The position numbers and the translations under genes were made by a program. Shown piece by piece: positions 16,797 to 24,392 of a stretch of DNA of 64,000 bases (position 1 is its first letter; every line of letters starts with the position of its first letter). Origin of the DNA: UBA952 sp044361535 (GTDB taxonomy: Bacteria; Bacteroidota; Bacteroidia; Flavobacteriales_D; Crocinitomicaceae); contig JBIKIQ010000001.1 of NCBI GenBank assembly GCA_044361535.1, forward strand, positions 62,001 through 126,000, in the 5' to 3' direction. The notes under the pieces were generated by a model that worked only from the letters and a program-made list of their open reading frames with translations, searched no databases and was not told the origin of the DNA.

Positions 16797-18085
16797 ATCA
16801 GGTAGAAAAGTCTATCCAGAATTTAACTAAAGAAATAGGTTCAAAAACCGTATTTGTAGCTGTCAGTTCAGGTGTGGATTCTACCTTGTTACTTGATCTT
16901 GCCTCACGGTATTTTGACGTGATTGCTCTTCATGTAAATTATAAATTGAGGGGTAAGGAGAGTAACAAAGACCAAGATTTTTTAGAGGAATTTTGTTCAC
17001 AACGAAATATTCCCATTCAGATTAAAGTTCATGATTTAAAATCAGAACTTAAAGAAAAATCAGCCAATCTGCAAAATCGAGCGCGTGAAATTCGCTATGC
17101 GTTTTTTAGAGAAAATCTGGATAAAACACAACCTTCAGTATTATTTGTCGGTCATCATTCAAATGATCAAATTGAGACCTTTTTCATACAGTTTTATCGC
17201 AATTCTGGGATAGCAGGGCTTGCCGGTATGAAAGAGCACGAAGGGCATGTTTTCAGGCCATTTTTACAGTTTTCGAAGAAAGAATTATTGATCTGTGCAG
17301 AGGAACGAAATTTATTTTGGCGCGAAGATCAGTCAAATTCAAAGAATGTATATGTGCGAAATCGTTTTAGAAATGAGATAATTCCTGAATTAGAAAAGAA
17401 TATTCCTGAATTGAAGCAATCTGTTCTTAAAATAATGCACGTTTTGCAGGAAAATCAAGACATAATAGCGAAAGAAACATCCCTTTTGATAGATGAGTTA
17501 AGAAATAAGAAAACGGTTTCTCTTTCTGACGTTAATCAATGGGGAGACGAGCGAATTATTGAGCTATTTAGACAATTGAATGTGCCATCCGGCTTTTTAA
17601 GTGAATTTAAAAAGTTAATGCTTTCTAAAAAAGGTGCTCGGTTAGATTTTCCAGCAAAATCAAATATTGGTAAGATAATTCGTGAAACAGATTTATTGTT
17701 TTTTGAATTTAAGAAGTTTAGATTTGAATGTAAACCAAGAATTAATTCTTCGATTGTTTTCGAATTACCAAAAGTTTTCACGAAAGAAAAATTGTATTTG
17801 GATGCAGCCAAGATTGATGGAGAATTACACATTAGAAAATGGCAAACTGGAGATCGTATATTTCCAATAGGCGTTAAAGGATCAAAGTTGATTAGTGATG
17901 TATTAACAGATGCCAAGGTTTTGAATGCTAACCGACAAAATCAATGGGTGATATGCGATGGGTCTAAGATTATTTCATGTATTGGTTTCTGCATAGATCG
18001 AAGAGCAATTGCTACAAATGCTACGGAGATAATAAAATGTGTTGAAATAGAACATATTAGTAGTGATTCAATAAATTCATTGTAA
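16793..18085 (+). CDS. tilS: tRNA(Ile)-lysidine synthase
   Basis: Converts C34 of the CAU-anticodon tRNA-Ile to lysidine, an essential step for reading AUA codons. The 430-residue protein has the N-terminal PP-loop AVSSGVDSTLLL (residues 23-34), with Ser in place of the first Gly of the usual SGGxDS. The family blocks HVNYKLRGKESNKD, LQNRAREIRYAFF, VGHHSNDQIETFFIQFYRNSG and VYVRNRFRNEIIPEL follow. A C-terminal domain resembling TilS_C (WQTGDRIFPIGVKGSKLISDVL) is present. It overlaps pabB by 4 bp. Confidence 0.95.
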   Translation: MNQVEKSIQNLTKEIGSKTVFVAVSSGVDSTLLLDLASRYFDVIALHVNYKLRGKESNKDQDFLEEFCSQRNIPIQIKVHDLKSELKEKSANLQNRAREIRYAFFRENLDKTQPSVLFVGHHSNDQIETFFIQFYRNSGIAGLAGMKEHEGHVFRPFLQFSKKELLICAEERNLFWREDQSNSKNVYVRNRFRNEIIPELEKNIPELKQSVLKIMHVLQENQDIIAKETSLLIDELRNKKTVSLSDVNQWGDERIIELFRQLNVPSGFLSEFKKLMLSKKGARLDFPAKSNIGKIIRETDLLFFEFKKFRFECKPRINSSIVFELPKVFTKEKLYLDAAKIDGELHIRKWQTGDRIFPIGVKGSKLISDVLTDAKVLNANRQNQWVICDGSKIISCIGFCIDRRAIATNATEIIKCVEIEHISSDSINSL

Positions 18086-18091
18086 AAACGT

Positions 18092-18099
18092 TACTTTTG
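18092..18099 (+). promoter_or_regulatory. Putative -7 element before the 18104 gene
   Basis: TACTTTTG matches TAnnTTTG and ends 4 bases before the ATG, again implying an almost leaderless transcript. No -33 element was seen at the right spacing. Confidence 0.25.
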
Positions 18100-18103
18100 A
18101 AGT

Positions 18104-18859
18104 ATGAAATTTCTTTTTGCCGTATTCTTTTTAAGTTTTATAATTCAAATTTCAGCTCAACGAAATGTGAAGGATTCAGCCATAGCAACCCCATGGGTGG
18201 GTGTTCATTATGGTGCTAATTTAACGGGTGGTGACCTAGCAGATCGTTATGGCTACTTGAATCATTTGGGGATAATTGCTGGATATAAAACTGCCTCAAA
18301 TTGGTACTTTGGAATGGAAAGTAATTTTATTTTTGGTAATCGTGTTCGTCTCACGGGTTTGCTTGACCATTTGATTGATTCATTCGGAAACGTTACCGAT
18401 GTAAATGGTGATATTGCTCGAATTTTTATTTTGCCCAGAGGATTCCATATAAATGGGTCAGTTGGGAAGCTTTTCCCAGTTCTAAGTCCAAATAAAAATT
18501 CGGGAATATTTATTAATGGAGGCTTCGGATATTTGATTCATCACATGCGAATAGAAACAAATGACCAGGTGATTCCTCAACTAGAATTACAGTATCGAAA
18601 AGGGTATGATCGTCTGACAGCGGGCGTTAATTTTCATCAATTTGTTGGTTATGCCTTTATGGCTAATGGCGGTTTTTATAATTTTTATGGCGGATTCTAT
18701 TTTCAAGAAGGACTGACTAAGAATTTACGAACAATCAATTTTGACCAGCCAGATGTAGCCGTTTCAACAAAGACAAGGCTGGATGTGCAAATGGGAGTTA
18801 GGCTAGGATGGATGATCCCTTTTTACAAGCGCAAGACAAAAGAATTTTATTTCGATTGA
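18104..18859 (+). CDS. Probable outer membrane beta-barrel protein, 251 aa
   Basis: No named family is recognised. A Sec signal peptide (MKFLFAVFFLSFIIQISAQ) is followed by amphipathic strands rich in Gly and aromatics (VGVHYGANLTGGDLADRYGY, HLGIIAGYKTASNWYFGME, FINGGFGYLIHHM, NGGFYNFYGGFYF), typical of small outer membrane barrels. It ends FYFD after an aromatic strand. The stop codon overlaps the waaA ATG (TGATG), so it is translationally coupled to the LPS core enzyme gene. That context suggests an envelope role, which is inference. Confidence 0.75.
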   Translation: MKFLFAVFFLSFIIQISAQRNVKDSAIATPWVGVHYGANLTGGDLADRYGYLNHLGIIAGYKTASNWYFGMESNFIFGNRVRLTGLLDHLIDSFGNVTDVNGDIARIFILPRGFHINGSVGKLFPVLSPNKNSGIFINGGFGYLIHHMRIETNDQVIPQLELQYRKGYDRLTAGVNFHQFVGYAFMANGGFYNFYGGFYFQEGLTKNLRTINFDQPDVAVSTKTRLDVQMGVRLGWMIPFYKRKTKEFYFD

Positions 18860-20100
18860 TGCATCTTTTGTATAATATTTCAATTGGTTTGTATGGATTT
18901 CTAATCTGTTTTACTTCCCTCTTCAATGCTAAAGCCAAGTTGTGGATAGCGGGCAGAAAAAAATGGAAGAGTACCTTGCCAAAAAATGAAACTAAAAAAG
19001 ATGTTTATTGGTTTCATTGCGCTTCATTAGGTGAGTTTGATCAAAGTTTGCCGGTAATGAATGCCCTAAAAAACAAGTTTCCTGACGCGTTTATTCTAGT
19101 AACGTTTTTTTCACCTTCTGGCATGTTGCATTACCATAAACGAACTCATTTGGCTGACCATGTTATGTATCTTCCATTAGACACCGTTTCAAATGCTGCC
19201 TATTTTCTAGATGCGATTAAACCTGTAAAAATTTATTTCATAAAATATGAATTCTGGGCAAATTATCTTTTACAAGCAAAAAAAAGAGGAATTGACGTTT
19301 ATTCTGTTTCATCAAACTTTCGAAAAAGTCAAATCTTTTTCAAGTGGTATGGAGGTTTTTTTCAAAAAATAATAAGACAAATTAATCATTTTTATGTCCA
19401 AACTGAGGAGTCCAAAAGTTTATTGAATTCTATTGGAATTGAAGATGTCACAGTTGTTGGTGATACGCGATTTGATCAAGTGGTTCAGGTGAAAAATCAG
19501 GTGCTTGACAAGAAAATCAGGGGTGAATTCGATGCTGACTTCAGTAAAATTGAAAAGTTCTTAAACGGTCAGGAAGCAATAGTTTTAGGGAGTTCATGGC
19601 CTGTAGAGGAAGAAAAGCTTATTCCTTTTATTTTAAATCATCCAGCTCTAAAATTCATCGTTGCTCCGCACGATATTTCGGTAGGTCATATAAATTCCAT
19701 TGTAAATAAATTACAGTCAAACGGTATTCGTTTTACCCATTATAATGGTGAAGATGTACAAGCGAATTGTTTGGTTTTAGATACAATTGGTCATTTGTCC
19801 AAGGCTTATGTTTTTGGTAAAATCGCTGTGATTGGAGGAGGATTTACCGGCAAATTACACAACATACTCGAACCAGCTTCTTATGGGTTACCTGTTCTAT
19901 TTGGACCAAAACACGAAAAATTCCCCGAGGCGCAAATGTTTATTGGCAAAGGTTTAGCATTTGAATTTAAAACAGAAAGTGATGTTGAGATTAAACTAAA
20001 AGAACTACTATTAACAGCTGATACATACCATTTTAAAATGCATGAGACCATTAATTCATTGCTTGGAGCATCAATTCGGATAATTGAATTATCTACTTGA
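18859..20100 (+). CDS. waaA: 3-deoxy-D-manno-octulosonic acid (Kdo) transferase
   Basis: Transfers Kdo from CMP-Kdo to lipid A on the inner face of the cytoplasmic membrane. I start at the ATG 18859 (413 aa, MHLLYNISIGLYGFLICFTS, the usual membrane-anchor helix); an in-frame ATG at 18808 lies inside the upstream gene and adds 17 atypical residues. The family motifs are FHCASLGEFDQSLPV (catalytic Glu in ASxGE), IKYEFWANYL, VVGDTRFDQV, and the nucleotide-sugar site VIGGGFTGKLHNILEPASYG with LFGPKHEKFPEA. Whether one or two Kdo residues are added cannot be read from sequence. Confidence 0.94.
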   Translation: MHLLYNISIGLYGFLICFTSLFNAKAKLWIAGRKKWKSTLPKNETKKDVYWFHCASLGEFDQSLPVMNALKNKFPDAFILVTFFSPSGMLHYHKRTHLADHVMYLPLDTVSNAAYFLDAIKPVKIYFIKYEFWANYLLQAKKRGIDVYSVSSNFRKSQIFFKWYGGFFQKIIRQINHFYVQTEESKSLLNSIGIEDVTVVGDTRFDQVVQVKNQVLDKKIRGEFDADFSKIEKFLNGQEAIVLGSSWPVEEEKLIPFILNHPALKFIVAPHDISVGHINSIVNKLQSNGIRFTHYNGEDVQANCLVLDTIGHLSKAYVFGKIAVIGGGFTGKLHNILEPASYGLPVLFGPKHEKFPEAQMFIGKGLAFEFKTESDVEIKLKELLLTADTYHFKMHETINSLLGASIRIIELST

Positions 20101-20116
20101 TTAATAGATTAATAAT

Positions 20117-20147
20117 TTGGTATATTTAATAATTACAAGTAAATTTA
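20117..20147 (+). promoter_or_regulatory. Putative promoter of the twin small-protein genes
   Basis: TTG at 20117-20119 (within TTTG from 20116) and TAAATTTA at 20140-20147 (7 of 8 to TAnnTTTG counting the free positions) are separated by 20 bp, the spacing expected for Bacteroidota sigma-ABfr promoters. It lies 46 bp before the ATG at 20194 and after the waaA stop. Confidence 0.4.
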
Positions 20148-20193
20148 TCACGAAAATTATGTTTTTAACAAGTTTAATTTAAAATTTAATTCT

Positions 20194-20544
20194 ATGAAAA
20201 ATGGTTTATTTGCCTTTGGATTGATGATGTTGTTTGTATTCTTCTCTCAGAGTATTTCTGCTCAAACTACCCAAGCTTCTTTTGCAGGTTCTTGGAAAAT
20301 GAAACCACTAAATTCAAGTCACAATTTGTCAAAGTTGAACATTTTTGACAATGGTACATCGGTTACGATTACTATAAAAAAATTGAATCTTAAAAATATT
20401 CCTGCAAAGTATGATCCACAAGAAAGAAAGTTACATTTCAACGTGGGAGGAACAGATTATTTTCTTGTGCATGTTCCTGCGGATGGATCTTTAATGGGTT
20501 ATGTTACTGGCACAGGTACTAAATATAGTGATTATACTAAATAA
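20194..20544 (+). CDS. Small exported protein, first of a tandem paralogous pair
   Basis: A 116-residue protein of unknown function. The signal peptide MKNGLFAFGLMMLFVFFSQS ends near ISAQ; the mature part is about 90 residues. It is paralogous to the next gene: SFAGSWKMKPLNSSHNLSKL aligns with SYAGNWKMTPINASHKFSKM, and both share DNGxxxTxTxKK and end with a DYTK/DFIK tail. The A-G-x-W-K-M start and the strand pattern suggest a small lipocalin-like or SH3-like beta fold, but this is only an impression. No cysteines or catalytic motif are seen. Confidence 0.75.
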   Translation: MKNGLFAFGLMMLFVFFSQSISAQTTQASFAGSWKMKPLNSSHNLSKLNIFDNGTSVTITIKKLNLKNIPAKYDPQERKLHFNVGGTDYFLVHVPADGSLMGYVTGTGTKYSDYTK

Positions 20545-20551
20545 ATTTACA

Positions 20552-20896
20552 ATGAAATTAAATACAGTTTTTTTGAGCATCTCATTTGTTTTATGCTCTT
20601 ATTTTTTGAATGCACAATCGAGTTTAGCTAGTTATGCGGGGAATTGGAAAATGACACCGATAAATGCAAGTCATAAGTTCTCAAAGATGAATATAACTGA
20701 TAATGGTATGACTTTAACGATGACTTTCAAGAAGTCATCTGCTAAATCATCCACTGCAAGGTTAAATCCTACAACGAATCGTGTAGAACCATTTATTGAT
20801 AATAAAGGATACTATTTAGTTCTTGGTTCACAGCCGAACACCATGAGTATGTTCGAAATTGATACCAATACAAAGGTAGGTGACTTTATAAAATAA
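20552..20896 (+). CDS. Small exported protein, second of a tandem paralogous pair
   Basis: A 114-residue paralogue of the preceding gene, 7 bp downstream of its stop. I chose the ATG at 20552, which gives the signal peptide MKLNTVFLSISFVLCSYFLN; a longer in-frame reading from 20501 runs into the upstream gene and is unlikely. The mature domain repeats the AGNWKMTPINASHKFSKMNI / DNGMTLTMTFKK pattern. The pair looks like a local duplication with strong divergence. It is followed by a good intrinsic terminator. Confidence 0.75.
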   Translation: MKLNTVFLSISFVLCSYFLNAQSSLASYAGNWKMTPINASHKFSKMNITDNGMTLTMTFKKSSAKSSTARLNPTTNRVEPFIDNKGYYLVLGSQPNTMSMFEIDTNTKVGDFIK

Positions 20897-20913
20897 GCGA
20901 GATTAAAATAGTG

Positions 20914-20939
20914 AAAGCCGGCAAAGTCCGGCTTTTTTT
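20914..20939 (+). terminator. Intrinsic terminator after the twin small genes
   Basis: Perfect 8-bp stem AAAGCCGG/CCGGCTTT (20914-20921 with 20928-20935), loop CAAAGT, then a run of T to 20939. It separates the small-protein pair from the next promoter. Confidence 0.9.
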
Positions 20940-20956
20940 GTTTCTGCAAGAATCAA

Positions 20957-20988
20957 TTTATTATTCGAACATAATATGATTATATTTG
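20957..20988 (+). promoter_or_regulatory. Putative promoter of the plus arm of the carbon-uptake island
   Basis: TATATTTG at 20981-20988 is a perfect TAnnTTTG. TTTA at 20957-20960 lies 20 bp upstream, in the position of the -33 TTTG. It sits between the terminator at 20939 and the ATG at 21034, leaving a leader of about 40 bases. Confidence 0.45.
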
Positions 20989-21033
20989 TCTTTAATCATA
21001 AATTTAATTAATTGTTTTTATTGCATATTATTA

Positions 21034-21360
21034 ATGAGAGGTAGACTTAACATATTTCGAGTAATTCTTTTTGTAGTAGCAGTAATTCATTGTATTACTC
21101 TTTTTCATACTAGTTTACTTGAAGTTGAAGGCATAGATTCGTATAATATAGAGCTTGTTGATTTAGATTCAAATGAATCAGATTCAGAAGAACGTGAAGA
21201 GGAAATAAAGTACATTGGTTTTGATGCCTACAATAATGGTTCGTGTATTTCAAAATTTCTCCAAAAAATTCATCTTAAAATAGTATTTACCTTTTTTCAG
21301 GGTAAAGTACAAGCAGCAATATTATCTGTACCATTTTCCCCTCCTGAATTGAAATTTTAA
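21034..21360 (+). CDS. Small membrane-anchored acidic protein, first gene of the SulP-CA arm
   Basis: Unknown family, 108 aa from the ATG at 21034 (16 further codons are open upstream to 20986 but would run into the promoter). It has an N-terminal hydrophobic helix (IFRVILFVVAVIHCITLF), then an acidic stretch (DLDSNESDSEEREEE, about residues 39-53) and a mixed C-terminus ending SVPFSPPELKF. It lies 36 bp before the SulP gene and is probably co-transcribed. A protein of similar size and layout heads the facing dabA operon at 30310-30669, although sequence identity between them is not convincing. Confidence 0.65.
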   Translation: MRGRLNIFRVILFVVAVIHCITLFHTSLLEVEGIDSYNIELVDLDSNESDSEEREEEIKYIGFDAYNNGSCISKFLQKIHLKIVFTFFQGKVQAAILSVPFSPPELKF

Positions 21361-21396
21361 TTGAGTTAACATTAGTTTCAAATTAAAATTTTAGTT

Positions 21397-22959
21397 ATGA
21401 ATGGGTTTTTTAAAGACTGGCGAAGTGATTTGTCAGCAGGTTTAGTGGTTTTTCTTGTGGCGTTGCCCTTGTGTTTGGGAATTGGTTTAGCATCTACAAA
21501 TCTGAAAGGGATCGAAGGGTTACCAAATATATTTGCCGGCCTAATAGCAGGAGTCATTGGAGGAATTGTTGTAGGTTTTTTTAGTGGGTCAAAATTAGGC
21601 GTATCAGGTCCAGCAGCTGGTTTGATAACCATAGTTATTGCTTCAATTACAACATTAGGAAGTTATCAGGCATTTCTTTTGGCAGTGCTAATTTCTGGGG
21701 TATTACAAGTCTTGGCTGGCTTTTTCAAGGCAGGAGTTATTGCAGGGTATATACCATCCTCCGTTATTAAAGGAATGTTAGCAGCAATCGGAATAACATT
21801 GATTTTGAAGGAGATTCCACATTTAGTGGGTTACGATGCTGATTTCATGGGAGACGAGTCCTTTGTTCAATCCGATGGACACAATACCCTTTCAGAATTA
21901 TTTTATGCATTAAATGGAATTCAGATTGGATCGTTAATTATTGGTCTATTTTCGTTGGTTTTACTTGTCGTTTGGGACTTGCCATTTATGAAAAAAAATA
22001 AGTTGATTAATCAGATTCCTGGCGCATTGGTTGCTGTATTAGTGGCAATTGGCTTGAATTTGATTTTTAATTCATTAATCCCAGATTTACAGATTTCTAA
22101 AGAACATCTCGTTCAGATTCCAGTGCTAAAAACAGTTTCTGAATTTCCAGCATTATTTACATTTCCTGATTTTACATTTTTAGTTAATCCCAACGTCTAT
22201 ATTATTGCTATTACATTGGCAATTGTGGGTAGTTTGGAGACTTTGCTAAGTGTGGAAGCAACGGATAAGCTCGATCCTCAAAAAAATATTACCCCAAAAA
22301 ATAAGGAATTAAGGGCGCAAGGAATGGGTAATATTGTTAGTTCTCTACTAGGTGGATTGCCAATTACCCAAGTAATAGTTCGAAGTTCAGCGAATATAAA
22401 TTCGGGCGGAAAATCAAAGCTCTCTACAATAATTCATGGGATTTTTCTACTATCTGCAATTTTGTTTATTCCATCTATTTTGAACTTAATTCCTCTATCT
22501 GTTTTAGGTGCAGTATTAATTCTTGTTGGGTACAAATTGACTAAAATTTCCTTGTTTAAACAGATGATCAATTTAGGTCAAGAACAATACGTTCCTTTTA
22601 TGGCTACAATTTTAGGCGTATTGTTTACTGATTTATTGAAAGGAATAGGAATAGGAATGGCGTTTGCAATTTTTTATATTTTAAAATCTAATTACAAAAA
22701 TCACTTTTACAAAGAAGAGAATACAAACGAAACGCTAATCATTCTATCGGAAGAGGTTACTTTTTTAAATAAAAGTGGCATTCAAGAAATGCTTTTTAAA
22801 GCAAAACCTAATACCAAATTAGTTGTCGATGGTTCAAAGTGCAAATCCATTGATTATGACGTTCTTGAGATGCTAGAAGAATTTAAAAACTTTGGTGCGA
22901 AAAATAAAAATATTGATTTTCAAATGCTTAATATAAATAAATATGGAAACGTTTTATAA
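21397..22959 (+). CDS. SulP/SLC26 family anion transporter (probable bicarbonate or sulfate carrier)
   Basis: A 520-residue inner membrane transporter. The SulP N-terminal signature is seen in WRSDLSAGLVVFLVALPLCL and GLIAGVIGGIVVGFFSGSKL, followed by VSGPAAGLITIV. About 12-14 hydrophobic segments follow. LRAQGMGNIVSSLLGGLPIT and the RSSANINSGGKSKLSTIIHG block are core family motifs. A short STAS-like domain occupies the last 80 residues (ETLIILSEEVTFLNKSGIQE). The 3' end overlaps the carbonic anhydrase gene by 17 bp, which argues for bicarbonate as substrate, since the hydrating enzyme would be made together with it. Substrate is inference. Confidence 0.92.
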   Translation: MNGFFKDWRSDLSAGLVVFLVALPLCLGIGLASTNLKGIEGLPNIFAGLIAGVIGGIVVGFFSGSKLGVSGPAAGLITIVIASITTLGSYQAFLLAVLISGVLQVLAGFFKAGVIAGYIPSSVIKGMLAAIGITLILKEIPHLVGYDADFMGDESFVQSDGHNTLSELFYALNGIQIGSLIIGLFSLVLLVVWDLPFMKKNKLINQIPGALVAVLVAIGLNLIFNSLIPDLQISKEHLVQIPVLKTVSEFPALFTFPDFTFLVNPNVYIIAITLAIVGSLETLLSVEATDKLDPQKNITPKNKELRAQGMGNIVSSLLGGLPITQVIVRSSANINSGGKSKLSTIIHGIFLLSAILFIPSILNLIPLSVLGAVLILVGYKLTKISLFKQMINLGQEQYVPFMATILGVLFTDLLKGIGIGMAFAIFYILKSNYKNHFYKEENTNETLIILSEEVTFLNKSGIQEMLFKAKPNTKLVVDGSKCKSIDYDVLEMLEEFKNFGAKNKNIDFQMLNINKYGNVL

Positions 22960-23578
22960 AAAATTATTAGACAATAACAAAAAATGGGTTGACGATAAAC
23001 TTAGTCAAGATCCTGAATTTTTTAAAAAATTATCATCAGGACAAAAGCCACCCGTGTTATGGATTGGATGCGCAGATAGTAGGGTTCCTGCTAATGAAAT
23101 AATTGGAGCACAGCCAGGTGAGGTGTTTGTACATCGAAATATTGCAAATATGGTAGTTCATTCCGATATGAATATGTTGTCGGTTTTAGATTATGCGGTA
23201 AATGTTTTGCAAGTAAAACACGTTATTGTTTGTGGACATTATGGTTGCGGGGGAGTTCAAACGGCAATGACAAATAAACACGTTGGATTGATAGATAACT
23301 GGATAAGACATATCAAGGATGTATATCGTTTTCATCAAGATGAATTAAATGCAATAGCGGATGAAAAACAACGCTTTGATCGATTTGTTGAATTAAATGT
23401 TGTGGAGCAAGTATTGGATTTAGCCAAAACTTCAATAGTTCAAGGAGCATGGGAACGTGGTCAGGATTTACATGTACATGGTTGGGTATATGACATAAGC
23501 GATGGATTAATCAATGATTTGGACATTACTATCCGTGATAACACATCGTTGTCCGCTGTTTATCAATTGGATTTATAG
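22943..23578 (+). CDS. can: Beta-class carbonic anhydrase
   Basis: Interconverts CO2 and bicarbonate in the cytoplasm; it has no signal peptide. The zinc ligands are C43, H99 and C102 (WIGCADSRVPANEI and VCGHYGCGG), and the catalytic dyad D45-R47 is intact. The length of 211 aa fits the plant-type/Can branch, and HRNIANMV is the usual follow-on block. The start lies inside the SulP gene (17-bp overlap), so the two are translationally coupled. The coding region is followed at once by the convergent terminator shared with the dabAB arm. Confidence 0.96.
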   Translation: METFYKKLLDNNKKWVDDKLSQDPEFFKKLSSGQKPPVLWIGCADSRVPANEIIGAQPGEVFVHRNIANMVVHSDMNMLSVLDYAVNVLQVKHVIVCGHYGCGGVQTAMTNKHVGLIDNWIRHIKDVYRFHQDELNAIADEKQRFDRFVELNVVEQVLDLAKTSIVQGAWERGQDLHVHGWVYDISDGLINDLDITIRDNTSLSAVYQLDL

Positions 23579-23596
23579 TATATGATATGAATAAAG

Positions 23597-23626
23597 AAAA
23601 CCCTAGTTTCATCGGCTAGGGTTTTT
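23597..23626. terminator. Bidirectional terminator between the two arms; encodes the stop of the facing gene
   Basis: Stem AAAACCCTAG (23597-23606) pairs with CTAGGGTTTT (23616-23625) around a 9-base loop, with A-run and T-run on either side, so it can end transcription both ways. The TAG stop of the minus-strand DUF2490 gene is the first three bases of the right half of the stem (23616-23618 on the plus strand read CTA). Confidence 0.88.
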
Positions 23627-24392
23627 GCTTCTCTGTAAAGTCCAAATTATAGCTCGTGGAAATGAGCAACGTATGGTTTCGTTCGGCTTTAATTCCATCA
23701 GCTTTGATAATGTTCTGATTTAAATAACCAAGTTGTAGCATGAAATTAGAACTGAATTTCCATCCAAGAGCGGCGTTAAATCGATTTTGATCGAATACGT
23801 TTTTTGCTATTCCCTTGCCAAATCCAATAAATACTTCATTGTTTACATTGAGAAACAAGGTGTTTTCTTCCAGTGACTTTTTACTCAAGGGAATCATAAA
23901 CATTAATCGATAGCGTACTCGCTGCCTGAAAATAGTATTTCCTTGAATGATTTCATTAGCATTGTTCAACGAGTATGTATCTAAAAAGCGTTGTTCTAAC
24001 CGATAGCGATGTTGAATTTCAAAATTTTTAAACGTAGTTTCAACTTTGTTCTTTTGGTTGAATTGTTGCCAGATTCTATGTTCAGTAAATTCATTCAATA
24101 CAGGTTGTTCCCCATAGGGAAAAGTTTCTATCCACCCATATCCTCCGGAAATTGAAAAAGAAGTATTAAGTTGGTAATCAACCCCAAGTCTTAATAGAGA
24201 TTGTTGCCAATTTTGAAAACCATTTTCTCTTCTCCATTGATACTCTGTATGTAAACCTATTTTTTTAGTCAGTTTATGATTACCCAAATAAGTTACCCAT
24301 GCATTTTGGTGAGTAGCAATGTCTTTTTGAGAAAATGAAAATGCACAAAATAATACAAAGAAGATTGTTGTTTTTGTTTTCAATTCAATCAT
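23616..24392 (-). CDS. DUF2490-type outer membrane protein
   Basis: A 258-residue exported protein with signal peptide MIELKTKTTIFFVLFCAFSF (cut near FSQ). The body has DUF2490 features: an early W in HQNAWVTYLGNHKLTKKIGL, EYQWRRENGFQNWQQSLLRL, HRIWQQFNQKN, and alternating amphipathic strands to the end (LGWKFSSNFMLQLGYLNQN). Such proteins are predicted outer membrane beta-barrels with no defined role. Its start overlaps the second SulP gene by 4 bp, making it the last gene of the dab operon. A pore for small anions would fit the context, but this is inference only. Confidence 0.82.
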   Translation of the reverse strand: MIELKTKTTIFFVLFCAFSFSQKDIATHQNAWVTYLGNHKLTKKIGLHTEYQWRRENGFQNWQQSLLRLGVDYQLNTSFSISGGYGWIETFPYGEQPVLNEFTEHRIWQQFNQKNKVETTFKNFEIQHRYRLEQRFLDTYSLNNANEIIQGNTIFRQRVRYRLMFMIPLSKKSLEENTLFLNVNNEVFIGFGKGIAKNVFDQNRFNAALGWKFSSNFMLQLGYLNQNIIKADGIKAERNHTLLISTSYNLDFTEKQKP

